Positions 1 to 5,752 of a DNA stretch of 6,182 bases are shown here, in pieces. Under the pieces are notes generated by a model that worked only from the letters and a program-made list of their open reading frames with translations, did no database searches and had not been told where the DNA came from. How positions within the stretch are numbered: position 1 is the stretch's first letter; each line of letters opens with the position of its first letter. Location: NCBI GenBank assembly GCA_030840885.1, contig JAVEDQ010000404.1:1-6182 (forward strand), read 5' to 3'. The stretch comes from Frankiaceae bacterium (GTDB lineage: Bacteria > Actinomycetota > Actinomycetes > Frankiales > Frankiaceae). The position numbers were made by a program, and so were the translations under genes.

Positions 1-102
1 CGGCTGGAGCAGGGGGTCCCGCAGCACGCTGTCGTAGAAGACCTGCTCGAGGCGATGGAGGCCCGGTTCGCCCCCGGCGTGCTCGAAGAGCGACTCGTCC
101 AT
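1..102 (-). CDS. Group II truncated haemoglobin, N-terminal part (runs off left edge)
   Basis: The reverse strand reads from an ATG at 102-100 for 34 codons with no stop to the window edge. The peptide starts MDESLFEHAGGEPGLHRLEQ and continues VFYDSVLRDPLLQP. The pattern F-x-x-(A/V)-G-G followed by an amphipathic helix with FY and then a D-P-L-L segment is the N-terminus of truncated (2-on-2) globins. This form is typical of the group II proteins common in actinobacteria. Such globins are cytosolic haem proteins of about 120-140 residues that bind O2 or NO and are linked to redox or nitrosative chemistry. The haem-binding histidine and the distal pocket lie outside the window, so function cannot be checked. 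No clear Shine-Dalgarno sequence precedes the ATG. The gene is divergent from a LysR-type regulator, which may control it. The family call rests on 34 residues, but the pattern is distinctive. Confidence 0.75.
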   Translation of the reverse strand, partial: MDESLFEHAGGEPGLHRLEQVFYDSVLRDPLLQP

Positions 103-158
103 GTCGGAAACGCAACCACGTGCCCCAGCAGGGGTCCAACTGCTCTTCGGCGCCGTTG

Positions 159-173
159 ACAACCGTCGGTTGT
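159..173. promoter_or_regulatory. Perfect 15-bp inverted repeat, candidate LysR operator
   Basis: ACAACCG-T-CGGTTGT is a perfect 7+1+7 inverted repeat lying between the divergent globin and LysR genes. It overlaps a second small dyad, GTTG-A-CAAC (155-163). Further CAAC(C) half-sites occur at 113-117 and 137-140. LysR-type regulators usually bind a dyad in the divergent promoter they share with their target, so this is the best operator candidate. A TTGACA hexamer at 156-161 overlaps the dyad, but no convincing -10 box follows it. Binding is inferred, not shown. Confidence 0.45.
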
Positions 174-188
174 GGGACCGTGGCGGGC

Positions 189-1100
189 GTGGACCTCGAT
201 CTGGCCCAGGTGCGGGCATTCGTCGCCGTCGTCGACCACGCCCACTTCGGCCGGGCCGCGAGCGCTCTGTCGCTCACCCAGCAGGCGTTGTCCAAGCGGG
301 TGAGCCGGCTGGAGACGGCGCTCGGGCCGTTGCTGCTCCGGGAACGCGGCGGTGCCGTCCCTACACCGGCGGGGGCGCGGTTCCTGCCAGGGGCTCGGCA
401 ACTGCTGGAGGTCGCCGACCGGGCCGTCGGAGAGGTCAGGGAGGTGCCGGACCCCCCGTTGCGGGTCGACGTCTGGGGTGAGTTGCAGTCTCCGGCACGG
501 GCGTTGCGGGCGATCGCGCTGGATCATCCGGGCCTGGTCGTCGAACTCAGCAAGCGGCGCGATCTCGGCAAGGCCGTCGCGGCGCTGGAACGGCACGAGG
601 TGGACCTCGCGTTCGGAGATGTGAGCCGGCTGGAGGCGCCGCTGCCGGACAGTCTCGTTTCCGAACCCGTCCTGACCGACGAGATCGCTCTGCTCGTCAA
701 CGAGCGCTCGGTCTGGGCCGACCGCACGGCCGTTGCGCCCACGGCGTTGGACCGCATCTGGTTCCCGCTCGCCGGGAGCAGCCGGGAGCTTCGAGCCTTC
801 GCGGAGGACTACGCGAGCTCGGTCGGGGTCGAGCTGGTCCCGATCGGAGTGAACGTCGGTCTCGCCGAGCTCGTCCGGCGCGTGGTGTCGGACCCCACGG
901 TCGTCACCTGCATCGTTCTCGGCTGGCCCCTTGCCGACGTCGACGGGGTCCGGGTCGTCCGGTTGCAGCCCCCGCCGCGCTATCCCTGGTACGCCGTATG
1001 GCGTCGGACGACCACCCACCCCGCCCTGCCTCTGATGCTGCATGAGCTGCGCGCATCAGCAGTGCGTCTCACCGCGTCACCGGCCTCGACGGATGGCTAG
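189..1100 (+). CDS. LysR-type transcriptional regulator
   Basis: This is a 303-residue cytosolic DNA-binding protein of normal length for the LysR family. Residues 3-62 form the classical N-terminal winged helix-turn-helix: DLDLAQVRAFVAVVDHAHFG, then RAASALSLTQQALSKRVSRL and E-x-x-L-G. The usual LL.R...G...T.AG wing follows. Residues of about 90-290 form the periplasmic-binding-protein-like effector domain, with the typical VDLAFG and ALLV segments. I chose the GTG at 189 because it gives the standard short N-terminus (MDLDLAQVRAF). The same frame opens at GTG 120 and GTG 180, but those would add residues that look non-family. The gene is divergent from a truncated globin and convergent with glnA2, its stop overlapping the glnA2 stop. 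The effector cannot be read from sequence. Likely roles are control of itself and the neighbouring globin; a role at glnA2 is less likely because that promoter is 1.3 kb away. Confidence 0.9.
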   Translation: MDLDLAQVRAFVAVVDHAHFGRAASALSLTQQALSKRVSRLETALGPLLLRERGGAVPTPAGARFLPGARQLLEVADRAVGEVREVPDPPLRVDVWGELQSPARALRAIALDHPGLVVELSKRRDLGKAVAALERHEVDLAFGDVSRLEAPLPDSLVSEPVLTDEIALLVNERSVWADRTAVAPTALDRIWFPLAGSSRELRAFAEDYASSVGVELVPIGVNVGLAELVRRVVSDPTVVTCIVLGWPLADVDGVRVVRLQPPPRYPWYAVWRRTTTHPALPLMLHELRASAVRLTASPASTDG

Positions 1101-1108
1101 AGGACCGG
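1080..1108. terminator. Stem-loop over the convergent LysR/glnA2 stops, possible bidirectional terminator
   Basis: CCGGCCTC (1080-1087) pairs with GAGG (1100-1103) and CCGG (1105-1108), with one bulged A at 1104 and a 12-nt loop. That gives eight G/C-rich pairs. The hairpin sits on the tail-to-tail junction and contains both TAG stops (1097-1100). It has no T-tract on either side, so it is not a textbook intrinsic terminator. Actinobacterial terminators often lack T-tracts, which keeps it plausible. Confidence 0.4.
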
Positions 1109-2437
1109 GAGGTAGCGGTTGATCTCGAACGGCGTGACGTTGCGGCGGTACTCGTCCCACTCCGCGCGCTTGTTGCGCAGGAAGAAGTCGAAGACGCCCT
1201 CGCCCAACGTGTTGCGGACCAGCTCGGAGGACTCCATCACCGAGATGGCGCTCGCCAGCGAGTCGGGCAGCGGGTCGAGGCCGAGCTCGCGGCGCTGCGC
1301 GTCGGTGAGGGCCTGGACGTCCGCGTTCGCGCCCGGCGGGAGGTCGTAGCCCTTCTCGATCCCCGCGAGCCCGGCGGCGAGCATCAGCGCGAAGGTCAGG
1401 TAGGGGTTGCAGGCCGAGTCGGGCGTCCGCACCTCGATGCGGGTGGACTGGCCCTTGTTGGGCTTGTACATCGGCACCCGCACCAGCGCGGAGCGGTTGT
1501 TGTGACCCCATGAAACGTAGGACGGCGCCTCACCGCCCCAGTTCAGCCGCTTGTACGAGTTCACCCACTGGTTGGTGACCGCGGTGATCTCGGCGGCGTG
1601 AACGAGCAGGCCGGTGATGAACGACTTCGCGACCTTCGACAGGTGCATCGAGTCCGACGGGTCGTAGAACGCGTTGCGGTCGCCCTCGAACAGCGAGAGG
1701 TGCGTGTGCATGCCGGAACCCGGCTGGTCGCTGAACGGCTTCGGCATGAAGGTGGCGTAGACGCCCTGCGACATCGCCACCTCCTTCACCACGAGGCGGA
1801 AGGTCATGATGTTGTCGGCGGTGGTCAGGGCGTCGGCGTACCGCAGGTCGATCTCCTGCTGGCCCGGCGCGACCTCGTGGTGGCTGTACTCCACGGAGAT
1901 GCCGACGCGCTCCAGCATCGTGATCGCGTCACGGCGGAAGTCGTGCGTGACGTCGTGCGGCGTGAGGTCGAAGTAGCCGCCCTCGTCGACCGGGTCCGGC
2001 ACCCGCCCGTCACCGGTCGGGCGGTCCTTGAGCAGGAAGAACTCGATCTCGGGGTGGGTGTAGAAGGTGAAGCCGGCGTCGGCGGCCTTGGCCAGCGTGC
2101 GTCGCAGGACGTAGCGCGGGTCGGCCGGCGACGGCGAGCCGTCCGGCATGACGATGTCGCAGAACATGCGCGCCGTGCCCGGGGAGTCGCCGCGCCACGG
2201 CAGCACCTGGAACGTCGACGGGTCGGGCTTGGCCAGCATGTCGGCCTCGTAGACGCGGGCGAAGCCCTCGATCGCCGAGCCGTCGAACCCGATGCCCTCG
2301 TCGAAGGCGCCTTCGAGTTCGGCCGGGGCGACAGCGACGGACTTCAGCACTCCGAGCACGTCGGTGAACCACAGCCGCACGAAGCGGATGTCGCGTTCCT
2401 CGAGTGTTCGGAGGACGAATTCCTGCTGCCGTTCCAT
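1097..2437 (-). CDS. glnA2: Glutamine synthetase class I paralogue GlnA2
   Basis: The product has 446 residues, the same length as I recall for mycobacterial GlnA2, and matches it closely from MERQQEFVLRTLEERDIRFV onward. The start is the ATG at 2437; eight upstream in-frame codons were rejected because GlnA2 proteins begin at M-[DE]-R-Q. Glutamine synthetase motifs are present in order: FDGSAIEGF (51-59), the metal pair in HPEIEFF (E130, E132), HHEVAPGQQEID (E188, E195), GMHTH (H244), the flap glutamate in GGEAP (E303), NRSALVRVP (314-322) and RIEVRTPD (333-340). The enzyme would make a gamma-glutamyl amide from glutamate and ATP in the cytosol. In the usual GS alignment, the Tyr adenylylated by GlnE is replaced here (see findings). 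GlnA2 of Mycobacterium is described as a glutamine synthetase, whereas Streptomyces coelicolor GlnA2 has been described as a gamma-glutamylpolyamine synthetase, so the substrate is open. No glnE lies beside it here. Confidence 0.95.
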   Translation of the reverse strand: MERQQEFVLRTLEERDIRFVRLWFTDVLGVLKSVAVAPAELEGAFDEGIGFDGSAIEGFARVYEADMLAKPDPSTFQVLPWRGDSPGTARMFCDIVMPDGSPSPADPRYVLRRTLAKAADAGFTFYTHPEIEFFLLKDRPTGDGRVPDPVDEGGYFDLTPHDVTHDFRRDAITMLERVGISVEYSHHEVAPGQQEIDLRYADALTTADNIMTFRLVVKEVAMSQGVYATFMPKPFSDQPGSGMHTHLSLFEGDRNAFYDPSDSMHLSKVAKSFITGLLVHAAEITAVTNQWVNSYKRLNWGGEAPSYVSWGHNNRSALVRVPMYKPNKGQSTRIEVRTPDSACNPYLTFALMLAAGLAGIEKGYDLPPGANADVQALTDAQRRELGLDPLPDSLASAISVMESSELVRNTLGEGVFDFFLRNKRAEWDEYRRNVTPFEINRYLPVL

Positions 2438-2444
2438 GGTGCGG

Positions 2445-2450
2445 AGCCTA
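2445..2450 (-). promoter_or_regulatory. Candidate -10 box of glnA2 (leaderless)
   Basis: On the reverse strand TAGGCT is followed by 7 nt (CCGCACC) and then the glnA2 ATG. TANNNT placed 6-7 nt before the first base of the start codon is the usual geometry of actinobacterial leaderless promoters. No strong Shine-Dalgarno sequence precedes the ATG, which agrees with this. No good -35 hexamer was found. Confidence 0.4.
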
Positions 2451-2586
2451 ATGCGGCCCACAGCGAGAAGCGGGACGACGAGCCCGGCGGCCGGGGCCGT
2501 ACGGAGCAGGTCAGCGGCGACCCCGTCAGCATGGAATCAGCGGGTGACAGGCCGGCTCGATGCTCGGTGTCGCCGTCCGTGGCAGA

Positions 2587-2592
2587 TACTGT
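2587..2592 (+). promoter_or_regulatory. Candidate -10 box of the GH3 lipoprotein gene (leaderless)
   Basis: TACTGT is followed by exactly 7 nt (TCGGAGA) and then GTG at 2600. This is the same geometry as on the divergent glnA2 side. It supports GTG 2600 as both transcription and translation start. The -35 region is weak. The rest of the interval between glnA2 and this gene (2451-2586) shows no gene, no clear RNA and no recognisable GlnR-type site. Confidence 0.4.
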
Positions 2593-2599
2593 TCGGAGA

Positions 2600-3793
2600 G
2601 TGCGGGGGGCGCGGCGGTACAGCACGTCCGGTACGCGACGCGTCCTCGTGACAGCAACCGCCCTGGCCTCGGTCCTTCCCCTGGTCGGCGGCTGCAGCGA
2701 GAGGCCCGACAGCCCGCTGCTCCCGTCCCCGGTCGTCGCCGACGCCCCGGCCTGCGTCCCGGCGCCGCTGCCGGCCCGGGCGGCAGCCGTGCTCGTGGCC
2801 GGGCTGCCCGAGACGCTGAAGCCGGGCGATCCGCTCGCGACCTCACTCCCCCGGCTCGGGGTCGGCGGCATCCTGCTGACGCAGCGCAACGTGCAGACCG
2901 ACACCCAGGTCGCCGCGCTGACCGCAGCCATCCGCAGCCGGAGTGCGCGGCCACGGCTCGTCACGACCGACGAGGAAGGCGGAGTGGTCTCCTCCTTCCG
3001 CCCGGTGTTCGGGCGGAGCGACTCGGCCTACGCCATCGGGACGCAGGACCCGCAGCTGCTGACCAAGCGCGGCAAGTTCATCGGCACCTTCCTGCGCAAC
3101 GTCGGGGTCAACGGCGACCTGGCCCCGGTGGCCGACGTCACCCGCGGCGAGAGCTCGGCCATCGGGAGCCGGTCGTACTCCTCCAACGCGCCCACCGCGG
3201 CCCGCGACGCCCTCGCCGTCGCCGGCGGGCTGACCGACGGCGGCGTCACGCCCACGCTCAAGCACTTCCCCGGCCTCGGCCGGTCGTCGGACGACACCCA
3301 CAAGGAAGTCGCCGTCATCGACGCGCCGCGCCAGGAACTCGAGGGCACCGACCTGGCCCCCTTCGTCGAGGCCATCCACGCCGGCATCCCGACGATCATG
3401 GTGAGCCACGCGGCCTACCCCGAACTCGGGATCACCGGCGGCCCTGCCAGCCTCTCCCCCGCGGCCTACCGGCTGCTGCGCCAGCTCGGCTTCACCGGGG
3501 TCGCGATGACCGACTCGCTCGGGATGGGTGCGGTGAACCAGCACTTCGACTACCCCGAGGCAGGGGTCCGCGCCCTCAACGCCGGCGCCGACGCGCTGCT
3601 GTTCACCGACGGCAACCAGGCGGTCCGGATGCGGGACGCCATCGTCGCCGCGGTGAAGAGCGGGGCACTACCCGAGAGCCGTCTCGACGAGGCGGCAGCC
3701 AAGGTCACGGCCCTCGGTGGCGCCGACCCGGTCGCGCTGACCTGCCGCGATGTCCGGTTGCCCAGTCTGCGGCCGACAGCCCCGGGCAACTGA
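2600..3793 (+). CDS. Secreted lipoprotein glycoside hydrolase family 3 (NagZ/LpqI-like beta-N-acetylhexosaminidase)
   Basis: From GTG 2600 the product has 397 residues. It has a basic n-region (RGARRY...RR), a hydrophobic stretch (VLVTATALASVLPLV) and a lipobox ending VGGC, which makes Cys32 the predicted lipidated residue. The protein should therefore sit on the outer face of the membrane. The GH3 barrel follows, with TDEEGG (D124), KHFPG (K221, H222), the acid/base loop DDTH (D232, H234) and the nucleophile in AMTDSLGMGA (D305). These are the marks of NagZ-type enzymes, which cleave beta-N-acetylglucosamine from muropeptides in wall recycling. Mycobacterial LpqI is the closest protein I know. 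Like LpqI it has a Cys near each end of the mature domain (C52, C382), possibly a disulfide. The usual EEGGRV.R is EEGGVVSS here, an oddity. An upstream ATG at 2531 would also be in frame but gives an overlong leader (Cys55). Confidence 0.88.
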   Translation: MRGARRYSTSGTRRVLVTATALASVLPLVGGCSERPDSPLLPSPVVADAPACVPAPLPARAAAVLVAGLPETLKPGDPLATSLPRLGVGGILLTQRNVQTDTQVAALTAAIRSRSARPRLVTTDEEGGVVSSFRPVFGRSDSAYAIGTQDPQLLTKRGKFIGTFLRNVGVNGDLAPVADVTRGESSAIGSRSYSSNAPTAARDALAVAGGLTDGGVTPTLKHFPGLGRSSDDTHKEVAVIDAPRQELEGTDLAPFVEAIHAGIPTIMVSHAAYPELGITGGPASLSPAAYRLLRQLGFTGVAMTDSLGMGAVNQHFDYPEAGVRALNAGADALLFTDGNQAVRMRDAIVAAVKSGALPESRLDEAAAKVTALGGADPVALTCRDVRLPSLRPTAPGN

Positions 3794-3810
3794 CGCCGGG
3801 AGCTGTCAGT
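3789..3810. terminator. Stem-loop over the convergent GH3/dioxygenase stops, possible bidirectional terminator
   Basis: ACTGAC (3789-3794) and GTCAGT (3805-3810) form a perfect 6-bp stem around a 10-nt loop. Each arm contains the TGA stop of one gene, read on opposite strands. The whole intergenic gap is only 12 nt. There is no T-tract and the stem is short, so termination activity is uncertain. Confidence 0.3.
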
Positions 3811-4819
3811 CGAGAAGCCGGCCGACCACCGGGTTCAGCTCGGTGGCGGCGACCTCGCCGGGCTGCACCCCCGGGAGGAACTCCCGCCACGTCCCGCTGA
3901 TCAGCGTGGGGCTGTCGACGACCCGCGCGCCGTCGGCGTAGTACGTCGTGGCCAGCGCTCGCCGGGGTTGCGTCGTGCGGTTGCCACCTACGGTGTGGAA
4001 GCAGAGAGCGCCGTGGAAGCTGACGTCGCCGACACCGTAGGCGCTGTCGACCACCCGCACGTGCGCGGCGGCGAAGCGCTCGGTCACGGCCCGGTCGTAG
4101 GACGTTCCGACGCGGTCGAAATGGAGGCCGTCGAGCACCGGCCGGAGGTCCTCGCCCTGCGCGAACGACAGCGGCCCCATCGGGGTCGGCACCGCTGACA
4201 TCGGCATCCAGGCGGTGACGGCCTTCAGCGTCGCGAGCGGGAAGTGCTCCGCGTCGTGGTGCCACGGCGTCCGGCCGCAGCCGGGCTCCTTGGAGAGCGC
4301 GTTGTCGTGGTAGATCCGCACGTCGGCACCGACCAAGGCGGACGCGATGTCGCCGATCCGCCGGGAGAGCGCGACCGCCCGCATCAGCGGATCGGCGCGC
4401 CACATCTGCTCGAGGGCGGTGAAGCGGCCCGCGGTGTCGTTCCCGTGCTCGGCGCGCAGCAGCACGTCGAGCCGCTCGGCGAGACGCCGCACGACCGCCG
4501 GGGGCAGGACTCCGGGAAGTTTCACGAAGGACTCGGCGCGGAACGCCGCGACCTGCTCGTCGCGCAGCACATAGGGCTCGGCGAGCGCGGCCACGAGAGC
4601 CTCGTCGTCGGCGGGCGCGACGTCCGGCAGGCCAGGTCCTTCGACGAGCGGCGCCCGGTCAGCACCGGCGTCATTGGCATCGCTGGCGTCGTTGGCCGCC
4701 AGCGTCACGTACCAGTCCCACCACTGCTGATCGTTCCCGGCCCAGTCCTGGGTGAGCCCGCCCTCGCGGTTCTGCTCGGGCAGCAGCGCGTTCGCCTCCG
4801 GTGCAGGATTCAGAACCAC
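3806..4819 (-). CDS. Phytanoyl-CoA dioxygenase (PhyH) family Fe(II)/2-oxoglutarate oxygenase
   Basis: The product has 337 residues from the GTG at 4819. It has the PhyH-type double-stranded beta-helix core. The iron-binding H-x-D is in TPWHHDAEHFPL (H187, D189). The distal histidine lies in SFHGALCFHTVGGNR (H275), and the 2-oxoglutarate-binding arginine is in QPRRAL (R286 or R287). WMPMSAVPTPMGPLSF is the usual strand before the G-S-H-like turn. Such enzymes hydroxylate small molecules in the cytosol using O2 and 2-oxoglutarate; the family is broad and the substrate is not readable. An N-terminal segment of about 80 residues contains QQWWDWYVTLAAND and an Ala/Asp/Asn-rich linker. The GTG start overlaps the end of the upstream methyltransferase gene by 10 nt, with GAGG 10 nt before it, so the two are probably translationally coupled. 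An earlier in-frame start at 4870 would lie wholly inside that gene and is less likely. Confidence 0.85.
   Translation of the reverse strand: MVLNPAPEANALLPEQNREGGLTQDWAGNDQQWWDWYVTLAANDASDANDAGADRAPLVEGPGLPDVAPADDEALVAALAEPYVLRDEQVAAFRAESFVKLPGVLPPAVVRRLAERLDVLLRAEHGNDTAGRFTALEQMWRADPLMRAVALSRRIGDIASALVGADVRIYHDNALSKEPGCGRTPWHHDAEHFPLATLKAVTAWMPMSAVPTPMGPLSFAQGEDLRPVLDGLHFDRVGTSYDRAVTERFAAAHVRVVDSAYGVGDVSFHGALCFHTVGGNRTTQPRRALATTYYADGARVVDSPTLISGTWREFLPGVQPGEVAATELNPVVGRLLD
4667..4693 (-). repeat. Three imperfect 9-nt tandem repeats in the dioxygenase linker
   Basis: On the coding strand the units AACGACGCC, AGCGATGCC and AATGACGCC stand side by side and encode NDA-SDA-NDA at about residues 43-51. 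They fall in a low-complexity linker between the WWDWY segment and the oxygenase core. Length variation between strains would be in frame and is probably tolerated. Confidence 0.6.
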
Positions 4820-5682
4820 AGCAGGGCCGCCTCGTGGGAGAAGCGGTAGCCGCCCTTGGCGGTCCGGCAACCGGCGAGGTAGTCACCCAGGACGGGGGCC
4901 TGTTCCATCGCGGGAAGGGTGATGGTGTCGTCGAAGGCGCAGCGCTGCAGGAACCCTTCGGCGACGTTCCGGTCGTCGGTGCCGGTGGTGTAGGTGACCC
5001 GCTGCTCGCGGACGTCCGCGCCGGCCGCGACCAGCGCATCCCGGACCTGCTCGGCGGTCGTGTACGGCGTCGCCGACCGCACCCCGGCGCGGTACGCGTC
5101 GTAGAAGGCCAGGTAGTGCGACCGGGCCGTGGCCTGGGCGACCACACCCACCCCGCCCGGCCGCTTGACCGCGACCAGCCGTTCCGCCGCCACCGGCAGC
5201 TGGTCCGGCGGCAGGGCGTAGAGGGCGTGGACGGCGATCACGAGGTCGTAGCCGACATCGGCGCCGGCCCCGGAGCTGTCGCCCTCGGGACGGAAGCTCT
5301 GGAGATCGGTGACCAGCTCGCGGCCTGCGACGAACGGTGGGGCGAGCTGCGTCTTCGCCTCGGCGACGCTGAAGGCCGACGGGTCCAGCAGGTCGTAGCG
5401 CAGCGGCGGCAGGCCAGAGAGGTCTGCATGGCGCAGCAGCGTGGCGGGGAACTTGCCCGACCCGCAGGCGACGTCGAGGAGCTTCCAGTCCTCGGCGGCC
5501 TGGCCCGTGAACACCGACTGCCAGTCGGCGGCGAGCACGAGTTGGCGGTAGTCCTCGATCGCCAGCGCGTAGAAGGCGTCCATCTCGGCTCGCCCGTCGG
5601 CGCTCCAGTGCGCGAGGCTCCGCTGGGCGGTGTCGGGTCCAGCGGCTGATTCCAAGACGGCCCACTCCCGGTCAAGATGCAC
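4810..5682 (-). CDS. Class I SAM-dependent methyltransferase, HNMT-like
   Basis: From GTG 5682 the product has 290 residues. The SAM-binding motif I is LLDVACGSGKFP (68-79), with the acidic residue of the next strand in YDLLDPSAFS (D100). The strand-4 region is YDLVIAVHALYALP (145-158). The C-terminal part, FLQRCAFDD with a later YRFSHEAALLWF, has the layout I know from histamine N-methyltransferase (an FLTETCNF-like helix and a final beta strand). This points to N-methylation of a small amine, but it is pattern reading only. The reading frame is open to a GTG at 5748. I prefer 5682 because it gives a compact N-terminus (MHLDREWAVLE) and because a TACAGT box lies between the two. It is the first gene of a two-gene operon with the dioxygenase and is divergent from another HNMT-like gene. 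Confidence 0.82.
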   Translation of the reverse strand: MHLDREWAVLESAAGPDTAQRSLAHWSADGRAEMDAFYALAIEDYRQLVLAADWQSVFTGQAAEDWKLLDVACGSGKFPATLLRHADLSGLPPLRYDLLDPSAFSVAEAKTQLAPPFVAGRELVTDLQSFRPEGDSSGAGADVGYDLVIAVHALYALPPDQLPVAAERLVAVKRPGGVGVVAQATARSHYLAFYDAYRAGVRSATPYTTAEQVRDALVAAGADVREQRVTYTTGTDDRNVAEGFLQRCAFDDTITLPAMEQAPVLGDYLAGCRTAKGGYRFSHEAALLWF

Positions 5683-5707
5683 CCGATCGGCGCGTCGTGG
5701 TGAAATG

Positions 5708-5713
5708 ACTGTA
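5708..5713 (-). promoter_or_regulatory. Possible -10 box of the methyltransferase-dioxygenase operon
   Basis: TACAGT on the reverse strand sits in a short AT-richer patch (5701-5714), unusual in this region. Transcription starting about 7 nt later would give a leader of roughly 18 nt before GTG 5682. No -35 or Shine-Dalgarno sequence is obvious. Weak evidence. Confidence 0.25.
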
Positions 5714-5739
5714 AGCCGCTGCTGCGCGGTCCCGCCCTC

Positions 5740-5745
5740 GAGAGG
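5740..5745 (+). promoter_or_regulatory. Possible ribosome binding site for the right-edge methyltransferase
   Basis: GAGAGG lies 7 nt before the ATG at 5753, good spacing for a Shine-Dalgarno sequence. That ATG opens the frame that reads ...LAPDDYKR before the suspected frameshift near 5867. The interval from here to about 5850 is otherwise featureless G/C-rich DNA. If the ATG is not used, the stretch is simply intergenic. Confidence 0.3.
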
Positions 5746-5752
5746 CACATGG

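Noticed and set aside
123..134. CCCC-AGCA-GGGG mini hairpin upstream of the globin gene
   Set aside because: Only four G/C pairs, common by chance at this GC content, and no supporting context.
156..184. TTGACA as the -35 box of a LysR promoter
   Set aside because: The hexamer is a perfect consensus, but 16-18 nt downstream there is only GC-rich sequence and no TANNNT. I kept the overlapping dyad as an operator candidate instead.
2451..2586. GlnR-type nitrogen-control site upstream of glnA2
   Set aside because: I looked for the AT-rich GTnAC/GAAAC-like repeats and found none in this G/C-rich stretch.
1598..2599. Long open frame on the + strand opposite glnA2, continuous with the GH3 lipoprotein
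   Set aside because: It is antisense to glnA2, whose protein is clearly conserved. The translated stretch is Val/Arg/His-rich with no family resemblance, as expected from codon bias. The signal peptide and lipobox fix the true start near 2600.
4801..5649. 282-codon + strand open frame opposite the methyltransferase
   Set aside because: Antisense shadow of a gene with clear SAM-binding motifs; composition is Gly/Arg/Val-rich without domain features.
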